From Mycolicibacterium parafortuitum (lineage in GTDB: Bacteria; Actinomycetota; Actinomycetes; Mycobacteriales; Mycobacteriaceae), in NCBI RefSeq assembly GCF_010725485.1, contig NZ_AP022598.1, positions 5,642,001 through 5,706,000 of the forward strand: a stretch of DNA of 64,000 bases, in the 5' to 3' direction. Shown here piece by piece: positions 36,416-48,696 of the stretch. The translations under genes were made by a program, and so were the position numbers. The notes beneath the pieces were generated by a model. That model was not told where the DNA came from, ran no database searches, and was given only the letters and a program-made list of their open reading frames with translations. Every line of letters begins with the position of its first letter. The first letter of the stretch is position 1.

Positions 36416-36463
36416 ATGTGTGGCGCACATCCAAAACAGGGCTACGCTGTGGGATAGCTCACA
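36416..36463 (+). promoter_or_regulatory. nuo promoter region with CRP-like site
   Basis: TACGCT (36443-36448) fits a TAnnnT -10; no good -35. TGTGG-GATAGC-TCACA (36448-36463) matches the mycobacterial CRP/Cmr consensus TGTGAnnnnnnTCACA at all but one fixed base and lies on the downstream side of the -10. A second dyad, ATGTG-TGGCG-CACAT (36416-36430), covers the -35 area. Start of nuoA is 30 bases further. Confidence 0.55.
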
Positions 36464-36492
36464 TCGACAGCCCCGAGGAGCTACTGCGCAGA

Positions 36493-36867
36493 ATGAATCT
36501 GTACACGCCAATTCTGGTGCTCGGTGCGATAGCTGCTGTATTCGCCGTCGGATCGGTCGGCATCGCCCTCCTGATCGGCCCCCGCCGGTACAACCGCGCC
36601 AAGCTCGAGGCCTACGAGTGCGGGATCGAGCCGATGGACCCGGCCGATCCGGCGGTCGCGGCCACCGGCCAGCGGTTCCCGATTCGGTACTACCTGACGG
36701 CGATGTTGTTCATCGTCTTCGACATCGAGATCGTCTTCCTCTATCCGTGGGCGGTCGCGTTCGACAGCCTCGGCCTGTTCGCGCTGGTCGAGATGCTGCT
36801 GTTCATGGTCGTCGTGTTCGTGGCCTACACCTACGTGTGGCGCCGGGGAGGCCTGCAATGGGACTAG
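36493..36867 (+). CDS. nuoA: NADH-quinone oxidoreductase subunit A
   Basis: 124 residues with three helices. Conserved loop [12 protein letters not shown] (the switch-region Cys) and [24 protein letters not shown] with the Glu/Asp of helix 2. Part of the membrane arm of complex I near the quinone site. GAGGAG lies about 11 bases upstream of ATG 36493. First gene of the operon; ten bases overlap with nuoB. Confidence 0.97.
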   Translation: MNLYTPILVLGAIAAVFAVGSVGIALLIGPRRYNRAKLEAYECGIEPMDPADPAVAATGQRFPIRYYLTAMLFIVFDIEIVFLYPWAVAFDSLGLFALVEMLLFMVVVFVAYTYVWRRGGLQWD

Positions 36868-37412
36868 AGGAGAAGCTGCCCGGCGGCATCCTGCTGTCGA
36901 CGGTCGAGAAGGTCGCCGGATACGTCCGTAAGGGCTCCCTGTGGCCGGCGACGTTCGGCCTGGCGTGCTGCGCGATCGAGATGATGGCCACGGCCGGGCC
37001 GCGTTTCGACATCTCGCGGTTCGGTATGGAGCGTTTCTCGGCGACCCCGCGCCAGGCGGACCTGATGATCGTCGCCGGCCGGGTCAGCCAGAAAATGGCG
37101 CCGGTGCTGCGCCAGATCTACGACCAGATGGCCGAACCGAAGTGGGTTCTGGCGATGGGGGTTTGTGCATCCTCGGGCGGCATGTTCAACAACTACGCGG
37201 TGGTGCAAGGCGTCGATCACGTCGTGCCGGTCGACATCTATCTGCCCGGCTGCCCACCCCGTCCGGAGATGCTGCTGCACGCAATCCTGAAACTGCACGA
37301 CAAGATTCAGCAAATGCCGCTCGGGGTGAATCGCGAGGAAGCCATCCGTGAAGCCGAGCAGGCCGCACTCGCGGCAACCCCGACGATCGAGCTGAAGGGG
37401 CTGCTGCGGTGA
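36858..37412 (+). CDS. nuoB: NADH-quinone oxidoreductase subunit B
   Basis: 184 residues from ATG 36858. Cysteine ligands of cluster N2 are seen in [25 protein letters not shown] and [13 protein letters not shown]. It forms the quinone-binding site together with NuoD. The open frame upstream is nuoA in another frame. The stop overlaps nuoC's GTG by four bases. Confidence 0.97.
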   Translation: MGLEEKLPGGILLSTVEKVAGYVRKGSLWPATFGLACCAIEMMATAGPRFDISRFGMERFSATPRQADLMIVAGRVSQKMAPVLRQIYDQMAEPKWVLAMGVCASSGGMFNNYAVVQGVDHVVPVDIYLPGCPPRPEMLLHAILKLHDKIQQMPLGVNREEAIREAEQAALAATPTIELKGLLR

Positions 37413-38092
37413 CCACAGACGACGCGGCCGATGCGGCCCCCGACGTCATCGGGGTACGCCGGGGCATGTTCGGCGCCAAGGGCTCTGGCGACACCTCCGG
37501 CTACGGACGGCTGGTACGGCCCGTCACGCTGCCCGGCGGCACCCCGCCGCCCTACGGTGGGTATTTCGACGACGTCGTCGCCGCATTGTCCGCTGCGCTC
37601 GGCGAGGACGGGTACGCCGAGTCGATCGAGCGGGTGGTGGTCTACCGCGACGAACTCACGCTGGAAGTGCACCGCGACCGGCTGGTCGACGTCGCGCTCA
37701 CGCTGCGCAACGGCGCGGACCTGCGATTCGAGCTGTGCCTCGGGGTCAGCGGCGTGCACTACCCCGAGGACACCGGCCGTGAATTGCACGCCGTGTATCC
37801 ACTGATGTCGATCACCCACAACCGCCGCATCCGCGTGGAAGTGGCCGTCCCGGACGGTGATCCGCACATCCCGTCACTGTTCGGCGTCTATCCGACCACC
37901 GACTGGCACGAACGCGAGACCTACGACTTCTTCGGCATCATCTTCGACGGACACCCGGCGCTGACGCGTATCGAGATGCCCGACGACTGGGTCGGGCATC
38001 CGCAGCGCAAGGACTATCCCCTGGGCGGGATCCCCGTCGAGTACCACGGAGCAGAGATCCCGCCGCCTGACCAGCGGAGGGCGTACAACTGA
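37409..38092 (+). CDS. nuoC: NADH-quinone oxidoreductase subunit C
   Basis: 227 residues from GTG 37409. The diagnostic 30-kDa subunit segment is present: [17 protein letters not shown] followed by [22 protein letters not shown] hydrophilic connecting-arm subunit. Separate from nuoD, not fused as in E. coli. The N-terminal 50 residues are a mycobacterial-type variable extension. Confidence 0.96.
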   Translation: MTTDDAADAAPDVIGVRRGMFGAKGSGDTSGYGRLVRPVTLPGGTPPPYGGYFDDVVAALSAALGEDGYAESIERVVVYRDELTLEVHRDRLVDVALTLRNGADLRFELCLGVSGVHYPEDTGRELHAVYPLMSITHNRRIRVEVAVPDGDPHIPSLFGVYPTTDWHERETYDFFGIIFDGHPALTRIEMPDDWVGHPQRKDYPLGGIPVEYHGAEIPPPDQRRAYN

Positions 38093-39420
38093 TGACCGCA
38101 TCGCAGGAACGCCCCGAGCGGGTGGTCGTCGTCGGCGGCCAGGATTGGGACCAGGTGGTCAGTGCGGCGCGGGAGAATGCCGCCGAGCACGCAGGCGAAC
38201 GCATCGTGGTCAACATGGGCCCGCAGCATCCGTCCACCCACGGCGTGCTCCGGCTCATCCTCGAGATCGAGGGCGAGACCATCGTGGAGGCCCGATGCGG
38301 GATCGGCTATCTGCACACCGGCATCGAGAAGAACCTCGAGTACCGCACCTGGACTCAGGGCGTGACGTTCGTGACCCGGATGGACTACCTGTCACCGTTT
38401 TTCAACGAGACGGTGTACTGCCTCGGGGTCGAGAAGCTGCTCGGCGTCACCGACGACATCCCGGAGCGGGCATCGGTGATCCGGGTGATGATGATGGAGC
38501 TCAACCGGATCTCCAGCCATCTGGTGGCGTTGGCCACCGGTGGTATGGAACTGGGGGCGATGACGGCCATGTTCCTCGGTTTCCGGGAACGCGAGCTGAT
38601 CCTGTCGGTCTTCGAGACCATCACCGGGCTGCGGATGAACAACGCCTACATCCGGCCCGGCGGGGTGGCCGCCGACCTCCCCGAGGAAGGCCTGCCGCAG
38701 GTGCGCGACCTGCTCACACTGCTTCCGAACCGGCTGCGCGACTTGGAGAATCTGCTCAACGAAAACTACATCTGGAAGGCCCGCACCGAAGGCGTCGGGT
38801 ATCTGGACCTCACCGGGTGCATGGCGCTGGGGATCACCGGCCCCGTGCTGCGCTCCACCGGCCTACCGCACGACCTGCGCAAGGCGCAGCCGTACTGCGG
38901 TTACGAGACATACGATTTCGACGTCATCACCGACGACCAGTGCGATTCGTACGGCAGGTATCTGATCCGGGTCAAGGAGATGCGCGAATCGATCAGGATC
39001 GTCGAACAGTGCGTGGAGAGGCTGGAGCGCAGCACCGGCGAGCCGGTGATGATCACCGACAAGAAGCTGGCCTGGCCCGCCGATCTGAAGGTCGGGCCCG
39101 ACGGGCTGGGCAACTCCCCCGAGCACATCGCCAAGATCATGGGCCATTCGATGGAAGGGCTGATCCACCACTTCAAGCTCGTGACCGAGGGGATCCGGGT
39201 CCCCCCGGGTCAGGTCTACGTCGCGGTCGAGTCGCCGCGCGGCGAGCTCGGGGTGCACATGGTCTCCGACGGCGGCACCCGCCCGTACCGGGTGCACTAC
39301 CGGGACCCGTCGTTCACGAATCTGCAAGCGGTGGCCGCGATGTGCGAGGGCGGCATGGTCGCCGACGCGATCACCGCGGTGGCGTCGATCGATCCGGTGA
39401 TGGGCGGGGTGGACAGGTGA
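38092..39420 (+). CDS. nuoD: NADH-quinone oxidoreductase subunit D
   Basis: 442 residues. [23 protein letters not shown] carries the quinone-site His; [38 protein letters not shown] and [15 protein letters not shown] match the 49-kDa subunit. It begins at TGATG overlapping nuoC. Its TGA stop is immediately followed by a 21-bp repeat unit, the only interruption in the close packing of nuo genes here. Confidence 0.97.
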   Translation: MTASQERPERVVVVGGQDWDQVVSAARENAAEHAGERIVVNMGPQHPSTHGVLRLILEIEGETIVEARCGIGYLHTGIEKNLEYRTWTQGVTFVTRMDYLSPFFNETVYCLGVEKLLGVTDDIPERASVIRVMMMELNRISSHLVALATGGMELGAMTAMFLGFRERELILSVFETITGLRMNNAYIRPGGVAADLPEEGLPQVRDLLTLLPNRLRDLENLLNENYIWKARTEGVGYLDLTGCMALGITGPVLRSTGLPHDLRKAQPYCGYETYDFDVITDDQCDSYGRYLIRVKEMRESIRIVEQCVERLERSTGEPVMITDKKLAWPADLKVGPDGLGNSPEHIAKIMGHSMEGLIHHFKLVTEGIRVPPGQVYVAVESPRGELGVHMVSDGGTRPYRVHYRDPSFTNLQAVAAMCEGGMVADAITAVASIDPVMGGVDR

Positions 39421-39440
39421 TGAGCGCTTGCGCGAAGAAC
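39420..39440 (+). repeat. Fourth copy of the 21-bp stop-linked repeat, inside the nuo operon
   Basis: ATGAGCGCTTGCGCGAAGAA followed by C: identical to the units at 32508-33561 except for one base. Starts at the last base of the nuoD stop and fills the nuoD-nuoE gap; the nuoE ATG follows at 39449. Confidence 0.85.
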
Positions 39441-39448
39441 AGAGCACT

Positions 39449-40330
39449 ATGACTGTTTTCTTGGATCTCGGGCAGCGACCGGACGAACCGGGGCCACCGA
39501 TCCACGGACCCGCGACCTATCCCGACGATGTCGTCGAGCGGTTGGCCGCCGACGCCGCGACGATCATCGCCCGCTACCCGCAGTCCAGGTCGGCATTGCT
39601 TCCGCTGCTGCACCTCGTGCAGGCCGAGGACGGCTGCCTGACCCCCGCCGGAATCGGCTTCTGTGCACGGCAATTGGATCTCACCGATGCCGAGGTCACC
39701 GCTGTCGCGACGTTCTACTCGATGTACCGGCGCAGCCCGACCGGGGACTATCTGGTCGGCGTGTGCACCAACACGCTGTGCGCGATCATGGGCGGCGACG
39801 CGATCCTGGAGAGCCTGCAAGCCCACCTCGACATCGCACCCGGACAGACGACCGCCGACGGCGCGATCACCCTGGAACACGTCGAATGCAATGCCGCCTG
39901 CGATTACGCCCCGGTGGTGATGGTCAACTGGGACTTCTTCGACAACCAGACGCCGACGTCGGCGCGTGACCTCGTCGACGCGCTGCGCTCCGGCGCGCCG
40001 CCGACCCCGTCGCGCAGCGGCGCTCTGTGCACGTTCAGGCAGACCGCGAGAACGCTTGCCGGACTGCCGGACCCGGACTCCCCCGGCGCGGGCCCGGTGG
40101 GTCCTGCCACCCTCGCCGGGCTGCGGTTCGCCCACGAACACGACATGGCCGCCCCGCGACCCGGCGCGCCGACCGACTCCACGTCAGGTGAGACACCGGA
40201 GCAGGCCGTCGCCGCGGAATCGGTCAAAGACGAACCGGCCCCGGCTCCGGAAGCACATGTGCCGACGCGGTCGTCGACAACCGAGACCGATCCGAGAGCG
40301 ACCGACCCGGACACGGCGGACGAGTCATGA
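39449..40330 (+). CDS. nuoE: NADH-quinone oxidoreductase subunit E
   Basis: 293 residues from ATG 39449; an upstream start would lie in the repeat. [2Fe-2S] cluster N1a ligands: GVCTNTLC and ECNAAC. The core ends near residue 190; about 100 more residues, low in complexity and rich in Pro, Ser, Thr and acidic residues, follow (from about GALCTFRQTARTLAG). This tail is longer than in E. coli and has no visible domain. Overlaps nuoF by four bases. Confidence 0.95.
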   Translation: MTVFLDLGQRPDEPGPPIHGPATYPDDVVERLAADAATIIARYPQSRSALLPLLHLVQAEDGCLTPAGIGFCARQLDLTDAEVTAVATFYSMYRRSPTGDYLVGVCTNTLCAIMGGDAILESLQAHLDIAPGQTTADGAITLEHVECNAACDYAPVVMVNWDFFDNQTPTSARDLVDALRSGAPPTPSRSGALCTFRQTARTLAGLPDPDSPGAGPVGPATLAGLRFAHEHDMAAPRPGAPTDSTSGETPEQAVAAESVKDEPAPAPEAHVPTRSSTTETDPRATDPDTADES

Positions 40331-41643
40331 CCGCACTGGCCCCCGTGCTCAGCCGGTTCTGGGACAACCCGCAGCCATGGACGCTGGACACCTACGTCCG
40401 GCACGGCGGTTACCAGGCGCTGGAGCGGGCTTTGGCGATGAGCCCGGACGACGTGATCGCCACCGTCAAGGACTCCGGGCTGCGCGGTCGCGGCGGCGCC
40501 GGCTTCCCGACGGGCACCAAGTGGTCGTTCATCCCGCAGGGCGACGAGGGCGCGGCGGCCAAACCGCACTACCTGGTCATCAACGCCGACGAGTCCGAAC
40601 CCGGGACGTGCAAAGACATTCCGCTGATGCTGACCACGCCGCACTTCCTGGTCGAAGGCGCGATCATCGCGGCGTACGCGATCCGGGCCCACCACGCGTT
40701 CATCTACGTCCGCGGCGAGGTGGTGCCGGTGCTGAGGAGGCTGCAGGCCGCGGTTGCCGAGGCCTATGCGGCCGGGCATCTCGGCACGGACATCCACGGC
40801 ACCGGATTCGATCTGGAGCTCATCGTGCACGCCGGTGCGGGCGCCTACATCTGCGGCGAGGAGACCGCGCTGCTGGATTCGCTGGAGGGCAGGCGGGGCC
40901 AGCCCCGGCTGCGGCCGCCGTTTCCCGCGGTCGCCGGCCTGTATGCCTGCCCGACGGTGGTCAACAACGTCGAGTCGATCGCCAGCGTGCCGCCGGTCCT
41001 GCTCCACGGTGTGGACTGGTTCCGCTCGATGGGTTCGGAGAAATCGCCGGGCTTCACGCTGTACTCGCTGTCGGGTCACGTCACCACCCCCGGGCAGTAC
41101 GAGGCGCCGCTGGGCATCACGCTGCGCGAACTCCTCGACTACGCCGGCGGGGTGCGCGCCGGGCACGAACTGAAGTTCTGGACCCCCGGCGGCTCGTCGA
41201 CCCCACTGCTGACCGCCGAACATCTCGACGTGCCACTGGATTACGAGGGCATGGCCGGGGTCGGGTCGATGCTGGGCACCAAGGCGCTGCAGATCTTCGA
41301 CGAGACCACGTGCGTGGTGCGCGCGGTGCGGCGTTGGACGCAGTTCTACGCCCACGAATCCTGCGGTAAGTGCACGCCGTGCCGGGAGGGCACGTACTGG
41401 CTGGCGCAGATCTATGCGCGGCTGGAGACCGGCGCGGGTACCGAAGCTGACCTCGACAAGCTGCTCGACATCTCCGACAACATCTTCGGAAAGTCGTTCT
41501 GTGCGCTCGGCGACGGCGCGGCCAGCCCGATCGTGTCCTCGCTCAAGTACTTCCGCGACGAGTACGAGGCCCACCTGGCCGGTCCGTGCCCGTTCGACCC
41601 GTACGCCTCGATGCTGGCCGCACCGGAAGGAGTGGGGGCATGA
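40327..41643 (+). CDS. nuoF: NADH-quinone oxidoreductase subunit F
   Basis: 438 residues. FMN/NADH site: [70 protein letters not shown]. Cluster N3 ligands: [15 protein letters not shown] and a later Cys in [13 protein letters not shown]. It accepts hydride from NADH. Stop overlaps nuoG start as ATGA. Confidence 0.97.
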   Translation: MTALAPVLSRFWDNPQPWTLDTYVRHGGYQALERALAMSPDDVIATVKDSGLRGRGGAGFPTGTKWSFIPQGDEGAAAKPHYLVINADESEPGTCKDIPLMLTTPHFLVEGAIIAAYAIRAHHAFIYVRGEVVPVLRRLQAAVAEAYAAGHLGTDIHGTGFDLELIVHAGAGAYICGEETALLDSLEGRRGQPRLRPPFPAVAGLYACPTVVNNVESIASVPPVLLHGVDWFRSMGSEKSPGFTLYSLSGHVTTPGQYEAPLGITLRELLDYAGGVRAGHELKFWTPGGSSTPLLTAEHLDVPLDYEGMAGVGSMLGTKALQIFDETTCVVRAVRRWTQFYAHESCGKCTPCREGTYWLAQIYARLETGAGTEADLDKLLDISDNIFGKSFCALGDGAASPIVSSLKYFRDEYEAHLAGPCPFDPYASMLAAPEGVGA

Positions 41644-44033
41644 CGCTTGCCGAACGCGGACAGGACGCGCCGCCGGTCGAGATGGTGACGCTGACCATCG
41701 ACGACCACCAGATCACAGTGCCGAAGGGCACTCTGGTGATCCGGGCGGCCGAATTGATGGGTGTGCAGATCCCCCGCTTCTGCGATCACCCGCTGCTCGA
41801 CCCGGTCGGCGCCTGCAGGCAGTGCCTGGTCGAGGTCGAGGGTCAGCGCAAACCGCTGGCGTCGTGCACCACCACGGTGGCCGCCGACATGGTGGTGCGG
41901 ACCCAGCACACGTCCGCGTCGGCCGACAAGGCCCAGCACGGGGTGATGGAACTGCTGCTGATCAACCACCCGCTGGACTGCCCGATCTGCGACAAGGGCG
42001 GCGAATGCCCGCTGCAGAACCAGGCGATGTCCCACGGCCGCACCGAAACCCGGTTCGAGGACGTCAAGCGCACGTTCCCGAAGCCGATCCACATCTCGTC
42101 TCAGGTGCTGCTGGACCGCGAGCGGTGTGTGCTGTGCGCGCGCTGCACCCGGTTCTCCGACCAGATCGCCGGTGACCGGTTCATCGACCTGCTGGAACGC
42201 GGTGCGCGCCAGCAGGTCGGCATCGCCCCGGGAGAGCCGTTCCAGTCGTACTTCTCGGGCAACACCGTGCAGATCTGCCCGGTCGGGGCGTTGACCGGGA
42301 CGGCCTACCGGTTCCGGGCCCGGCCCTTCGACCTGGTGTCCAGTCCCAGCGTGTGTGAGCACTGCGCGTCGGGATGCGCCCAGCGCACCGACCACCGGCG
42401 CGGAAAGGTGATGCGCCGCCTGGCCGGTGACGACCCCGAGGTCAACGAGGAGTGGAACTGCGACAAGGGGCGCTGGGCGTTCACCTATGCGACGGTCGGC
42501 GACCGGATCACCACCCCGCTGGTCCGTGACGGCGACGCGTTGCGGCCGGCGTCGTGGTCGGAGGCACTCACCGTCGCGGCAGCCGGCCTGGCAGGCGCGG
42601 TCGGACGGGCCGGTGTGCTGGTCGGGGGCCGGTCGACCGTCGAGGAGGCCTACGCATACGCGAAGTTCGCCCGGATCGTGCTGTCCACCAACGACGTCGA
42701 CTTCCGGTCCCGGCCGCACAGCCGCGAAGAGGCCGACTTCCTCGCCGCGCACGTCGCGGGGCGGCCGATGCACGTGACGTACTCCGATCTGGAGAACGCG
42801 CCCGCCGTGTTGCTGGCGGGGCTGGAACCCGAAGAGGAATCACCGATCGTCTTCCTTCGCCTGCGCAAGGCGGTCCGCAAGCGGGGCCTGCAGGTGCGCG
42901 CGGTCGCGCCGCTGGCGTCCCGCGGGCTCGACAAACTGTCCGGCCGGCTGATCAACACCGCGCCGGGTGGCGAGGCAGCCGCGCTGGACGACCTCGCCGG
43001 CGACGACCTGTTGACCATGCCGGGGGCGTTGATCCTCGTCGGCGAGCGGCTCGCGACGTCGCCGGGGGCGTTGTCGGCCGCGGGCCGGCTCGCCGAGGTT
43101 ACGGGTGCGCGGCTGGCGTGGATCCCGCGCCGGGCCGGGGACCGCGGCGCGGTGGAGGCCGGTGCCCTGCCGAATCTGTTGCCGGGCGGGCGGCCGGTCG
43201 GCGACGACGCGGCCCGGACCCAGACCGCGCGCGACTGGCACGTCGACGAACTGCCCGATATCGCGGGGCGCGACACCGACGGCATCCTCGACGCGGCGCG
43301 TAGCGGCGCCCTCGGCGCGCTGCTGATCGGCGGCGTCGACCCCGCCGACCTGCCGGACCCCGACGCAGCCGTGGCCGCGATCGAGGCGGCACCGTTCGTC
43401 GTCAGCCTGGAGATCCGGCACAGCGCCGTGACCGAGCGGGCCGATGTGGTGTTCCCGGTCGCGCCGGTGGTGGAAAAGGGTGGCTCATACCTGAACTGGG
43501 AGGGCCGCGGCCGGCCCTTCGAGCCGTCGCTGCGCACCAACGCCGTCACCGATCTGCGCGTGTTGACGATGCTGGCCGACGAGATCGGCGTCGATCTGGG
43601 GTTGCCGTCGGTCCCGGCGGCCGCCGACGAGCGCGGCCGGCTCGGATTGTGGTCCGGCGGCCGCACCGCGGCTCCGGGGATCGACGCCGACCCGCCCGCC
43701 CTGGAAGCGGGACAGGCGGTGCTGGCCGGCTGGCGCATGCTCCTGGACGCGGGCCGCCTCCAGGACGGCGAACCGTATCTCGCCGGGACGGCCAAGACGC
43801 CGACCCTGCGGCTCTCCGCGGCCACCGCGGCCGAGATCGGCGCCCGCGACGGGGACCCGGTCACCGTGCGCAGTGCGCGGGGCGCGCTGACGCTGCCGCT
43901 GACCGTCACCGCGATGGCCGACCGGGTGGCGTGGTTGCCGCTGAACTCCCCCGGGTGCCACGTCCATCAGAGCCTCGGTGTGACCGCCGGGGCCCTGGTG
44001 TCGATCGAACCCGAGCAGGGGGTGCCGGCATGA
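41640..44033 (+). CDS. nuoG: NADH-quinone oxidoreductase subunit G
   Basis: 797 residues from ATG 41640. N-terminal ferredoxin domain ([15 protein letters not shown] ... LASC), His-Cys cluster [17 protein letters not shown], [4Fe-4S] [10 protein letters not shown] with a later CPVGAL, then the molybdopterin-oxidoreductase-like part with an additional cluster site CEHCASGC ... WNCDKGRW. Carries electrons from NuoF to NuoI. The C-terminal half has no Mo ligand, as usual for NuoG. Confidence 0.97.
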   Translation: MTLAERGQDAPPVEMVTLTIDDHQITVPKGTLVIRAAELMGVQIPRFCDHPLLDPVGACRQCLVEVEGQRKPLASCTTTVAADMVVRTQHTSASADKAQHGVMELLLINHPLDCPICDKGGECPLQNQAMSHGRTETRFEDVKRTFPKPIHISSQVLLDRERCVLCARCTRFSDQIAGDRFIDLLERGARQQVGIAPGEPFQSYFSGNTVQICPVGALTGTAYRFRARPFDLVSSPSVCEHCASGCAQRTDHRRGKVMRRLAGDDPEVNEEWNCDKGRWAFTYATVGDRITTPLVRDGDALRPASWSEALTVAAAGLAGAVGRAGVLVGGRSTVEEAYAYAKFARIVLSTNDVDFRSRPHSREEADFLAAHVAGRPMHVTYSDLENAPAVLLAGLEPEEESPIVFLRLRKAVRKRGLQVRAVAPLASRGLDKLSGRLINTAPGGEAAALDDLAGDDLLTMPGALILVGERLATSPGALSAAGRLAEVTGARLAWIPRRAGDRGAVEAGALPNLLPGGRPVGDDAARTQTARDWHVDELPDIAGRDTDGILDAARSGALGALLIGGVDPADLPDPDAAVAAIEAAPFVVSLEIRHSAVTERADVVFPVAPVVEKGGSYLNWEGRGRPFEPSLRTNAVTDLRVLTMLADEIGVDLGLPSVPAAADERGRLGLWSGGRTAAPGIDADPPALEAGQAVLAGWRMLLDAGRLQDGEPYLAGTAKTPTLRLSAATAAEIGARDGDPVTVRSARGALTLPLTVTAMADRVAWLPLNSPGCHVHQSLGVTAGALVSIEPEQGVPA

Positions 44034-45265
44034 CCTATCCCGACCCGACCCTGTTCGGTCACGATCCGCTGTGGCTGATCATCGCGAAGGCCGTCGGGGT
44101 CTTCGGGTTCCTCGTGCTGACGGTGCTCACCGCGATCCTGCTCGAACGAAAGATCCTGGGCCGCATGCAGTTGCGGTTCGGTCCCAACCGCGTCGGGCCG
44201 CGCGGCCTGCTGCAGTCGCTGGCCGACGGCATCAAGCTCGCACTCAAGGAGGGACTGGTGCCGGCCGGGGTGGACAAGTGGATCTACCTGGCCGCACCGG
44301 TGATCTCGGTGATCCCGGCGTTCATGGCGTTCGCGGTGATTCCACTCGGCGGCGAGGTCTCGGTGTTCGGGCACCGCACCGCGCTGCAGTTGACCGACCT
44401 TCCGGTCGCGGTGCTCTACATCCTGGCGGTCACCTCGATCGGAGTGTACGGCATCGTGCTGGCCGGTTGGGCGTCGGGGTCGGTGTACCCGCTGCTCGGT
44501 GGTCTGCGATCGTCGGCGCAGGTGATCTCGTACGAGATCGCGATGGCCTTGTCGTTCGTGGCGGTGTTCATCTACGCGGGCACGATGTCCACCTCCGCCA
44601 TCGTCGCCGCGCAGAACGACGTCTGGTACATCTTCCTGCTGCTGCCGTCGTTCCTGGTGTACGTGACCTCGATGGTCGGCGAAACCAACCGGGCGCCTTT
44701 CGATCTGCCCGAGGCCGAAGGCGAACTGGTCGGTGGTTTCCACACCGAGTACTCGTCGCTGAAGTTCGCGATGTTCATGCTCGCCGAGTACGTGAACATG
44801 ACGACCGTATCGGCGCTGGCGACGACGCTGTTCCTCGGCGGCTGGCACGCCCCGTGGCCGATCTCGCTGTGGGAGGGCGCCAACAGCGGGTGGTGGCCGC
44901 TTCTGTGGTTCACCGCCAAGGTGTGGATGTTCCTGTTCGTCTTCATGTGGCTGCGCGCCACCCTGCCGCGGATGCGCTACGACCAGTTCATGGCGCTGGG
45001 CTGGAAGATCCTGATCCCGGTGTCGCTGGGCTGGATCGCGATCGTCGCGGTGACGCACTCGCTGCAGGAGCGGGGCCTGCAGGCGTGGGCGACCGCGACG
45101 CTCGGGTTGTTGATCGCGGCGGTCGTGCTGGCCGCACTGCTGATGTGGCGACGGTTGCGCAGCAGGAACACTCGCCGGACAACGCCGCCACCACCCACAC
45201 CGCCCGCGGGCGACGGAGCGTTCCCGGTGCCGCCACTACCGGTGAAGGAGCATGCCGATGTCTAG
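44030..45265 (+). CDS. nuoH: NADH-quinone oxidoreductase subunit H
   Basis: 411 residues from ATG 44030, eight or nine helices. Conserved [27 protein letters not shown] and [27 protein letters not shown] line the quinone chamber. A proline-rich cytoplasmic tail (about 385-411) extends beyond the E. coli protein. Overlaps nuoG by four bases and nuoI by several. Confidence 0.97.
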   Translation: MTYPDPTLFGHDPLWLIIAKAVGVFGFLVLTVLTAILLERKILGRMQLRFGPNRVGPRGLLQSLADGIKLALKEGLVPAGVDKWIYLAAPVISVIPAFMAFAVIPLGGEVSVFGHRTALQLTDLPVAVLYILAVTSIGVYGIVLAGWASGSVYPLLGGLRSSAQVISYEIAMALSFVAVFIYAGTMSTSAIVAAQNDVWYIFLLLPSFLVYVTSMVGETNRAPFDLPEAEGELVGGFHTEYSSLKFAMFMLAEYVNMTTVSALATTLFLGGWHAPWPISLWEGANSGWWPLLWFTAKVWMFLFVFMWLRATLPRMRYDQFMALGWKILIPVSLGWIAIVAVTHSLQERGLQAWATATLGLLIAAVVLAALLMWRRLRSRNTRRTTPPPPTPPAGDGAFPVPPLPVKEHADV

Positions 45266-45773
45266 GTTCCTGGACGCCATCGCGGGATTCGGCGTCACGT
45301 TCGGGTCGATGTTCAAAAAGCCGGTGACCGAGCAGTATCCGGAGAAGCCCGGCCCGGTCGCCAAGCGCTATCACGGCCGCCACCAGCTCAACCGGTACGC
45401 CGACGGGCTGGAGAAGTGCATCGGGTGCGAACTGTGCGCCTGGGCGTGCCCGGCCGACGCGATCTACGTCGAGGGCGCCGACAACACCGAAGCCGAGCGC
45501 TACTCGCCGGGTGAGCGGTACGGACGGGTGTATCAGATCAACTATCTGCGCTGCATCGGCTGCGGTCTGTGCATCGAGGCGTGCCCGACGCGGGCACTGA
45601 CCATGACCAACGACTACGAGATGGCCGACGACAACCGCGCCGATCTGATCTACGACAAGGACAAACTGCTGGCCCCGCTGCAGCCCGGGATGCAACCACC
45701 CCCGCACGCGATGGCGCCCGGCAGCACCGACGAAGACTACTACCTCGGGAATGTGCTGGGCGGCATCAAATGA
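45258..45773 (+). CDS. nuoI: NADH-quinone oxidoreductase subunit I
   Basis: 171 residues from ATG 45258, seven bases after AAGGAG; an ATG at 45252 is too close to it. Two [4Fe-4S] motifs, [12 protein letters not shown] and [12 protein letters not shown], hold clusters N6a and N6b that lead electrons to N2. The start lies inside the end of nuoH. Stop overlaps nuoJ as ATGA. Confidence 0.97.
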   Translation: MSRFLDAIAGFGVTFGSMFKKPVTEQYPEKPGPVAKRYHGRHQLNRYADGLEKCIGCELCAWACPADAIYVEGADNTEAERYSPGERYGRVYQINYLRCIGCGLCIEACPTRALTMTNDYEMADDNRADLIYDKDKLLAPLQPGMQPPPHAMAPGSTDEDYYLGNVLGGIK

Positions 45774-46492
45774 CGGAGACCATCCTGTTCTGGGTCATGG
45801 CGGTGATCGCGGTCGCCGGCGCGCTCGGGGTGGTCGCCGCACCGAAGGCCGTCTACTCGGCGATGGCGTTGGCGACCACGATGATCTCGCTGGCCGTGCT
45901 CTACATCGCCCAGGGTGCCCCGTTCCTGGGGGTGGTGCAGATCGTGGTCTACACCGGCGCGGTGATGATGCTGTTCCTGTTCGTGCTGATGCTGATCGGC
46001 GTCGACTCGTCGGAGTCCCTGGTGGAAACCCTTCGCGGGCAACGGGTCGCGGCGATCGCCGTCGGTATCGGGTTCGGCGTCCTGCTGATCGCCGGAATCG
46101 GCACGGTGTCGGTGCACGGTTTCACCGGGATCGAGCAGGCCAACGCCGGCGGCAACGTCGAGGGACTGGCCGCGCTGATCTTCACCCGGTATCTGTGGGC
46201 GTTCGAGCTGACCGGCGCGCTGCTGATCACCGCGGCGCTCGGGGCGATGGTGCTCGCGCACCGAGAGCGTTTCCAGCGCCGCAAGACCCAGCGCGAACTC
46301 GCCGTGGAACGGTTCGCCCCCGGGATGCACGCGACGACTCTGCCCAACCCCGGCGTGTATGCCCGGCACAACGCCGTCGACGTGCCGGCCCGGCTGCCCG
46401 ACGGGTCGGCCTCGGAGCTGTCGGTCAGCGCGATCCTGCAGGTCCGCACCATGCCGGAAGGTGCTGACGGGGGTGAGCATGAACCCCGATAA
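45770..46492 (+). CDS. nuoJ: NADH-quinone oxidoreductase subunit J
   Basis: 240 residues from ATG 45770, five helices ([45 protein letters not shown] with the pi-bulge region, then two more). The last 70 residues are hydrophilic. Membrane arm subunit that relays conformational change. Its end overlaps nuoK by 14 bases. Confidence 0.96.
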   Translation: MTETILFWVMAVIAVAGALGVVAAPKAVYSAMALATTMISLAVLYIAQGAPFLGVVQIVVYTGAVMMLFLFVLMLIGVDSSESLVETLRGQRVAAIAVGIGFGVLLIAGIGTVSVHGFTGIEQANAGGNVEGLAALIFTRYLWAFELTGALLITAALGAMVLAHRERFQRRKTQRELAVERFAPGMHATTLPNPGVYARHNAVDVPARLPDGSASELSVSAILQVRTMPEGADGGEHEPR

Positions 46493-46778
46493 CTACCTCT
46501 ACCTGTCGGCGCTGCTGTTCACCATCGGAGCCGCCGGAGTTCTGCTGCGGCGCAACGCGATCGTGATGTTCATGTGTGTCGAGCTGATGCTCAACGCGGC
46601 GAACCTGGCGTTCGTCGCGTTCTCCCGCATCCAGGGCAACCTGGACGGCCAGATGGTCGCGTTCTTCACGATGGTCGTCGCCGCCTGCGAAGTGGTGATC
46701 GGCCTGGCCATCATCATGACGGTGTTCCGGACCCGGCGCTCGGCGAGCGTCGACGCGGCAAGCCTGCTGAAACACTAG
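46479..46778 (+). CDS. nuoK: NADH-quinone oxidoreductase subunit K
   Basis: 99 residues, three helices. The proton-path glutamates are in [14 protein letters not shown] (helix 2) and [12 protein letters not shown] (helix 3). Start ATG 46479 is preceded by GGGGGTGAG. Small MrpC-like subunit of the membrane arm. Confidence 0.96.
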   Translation: MNPDNYLYLSALLFTIGAAGVLLRRNAIVMFMCVELMLNAANLAFVAFSRIQGNLDGQMVAFFTMVVAACEVVIGLAIIMTVFRTRRSASVDAASLLKH

Positions 46779-46785
46779 GGGTTTC

Positions 46786-48692
<1,907 letters not shown>

Positions 48693-48696
<4 letters not shown>

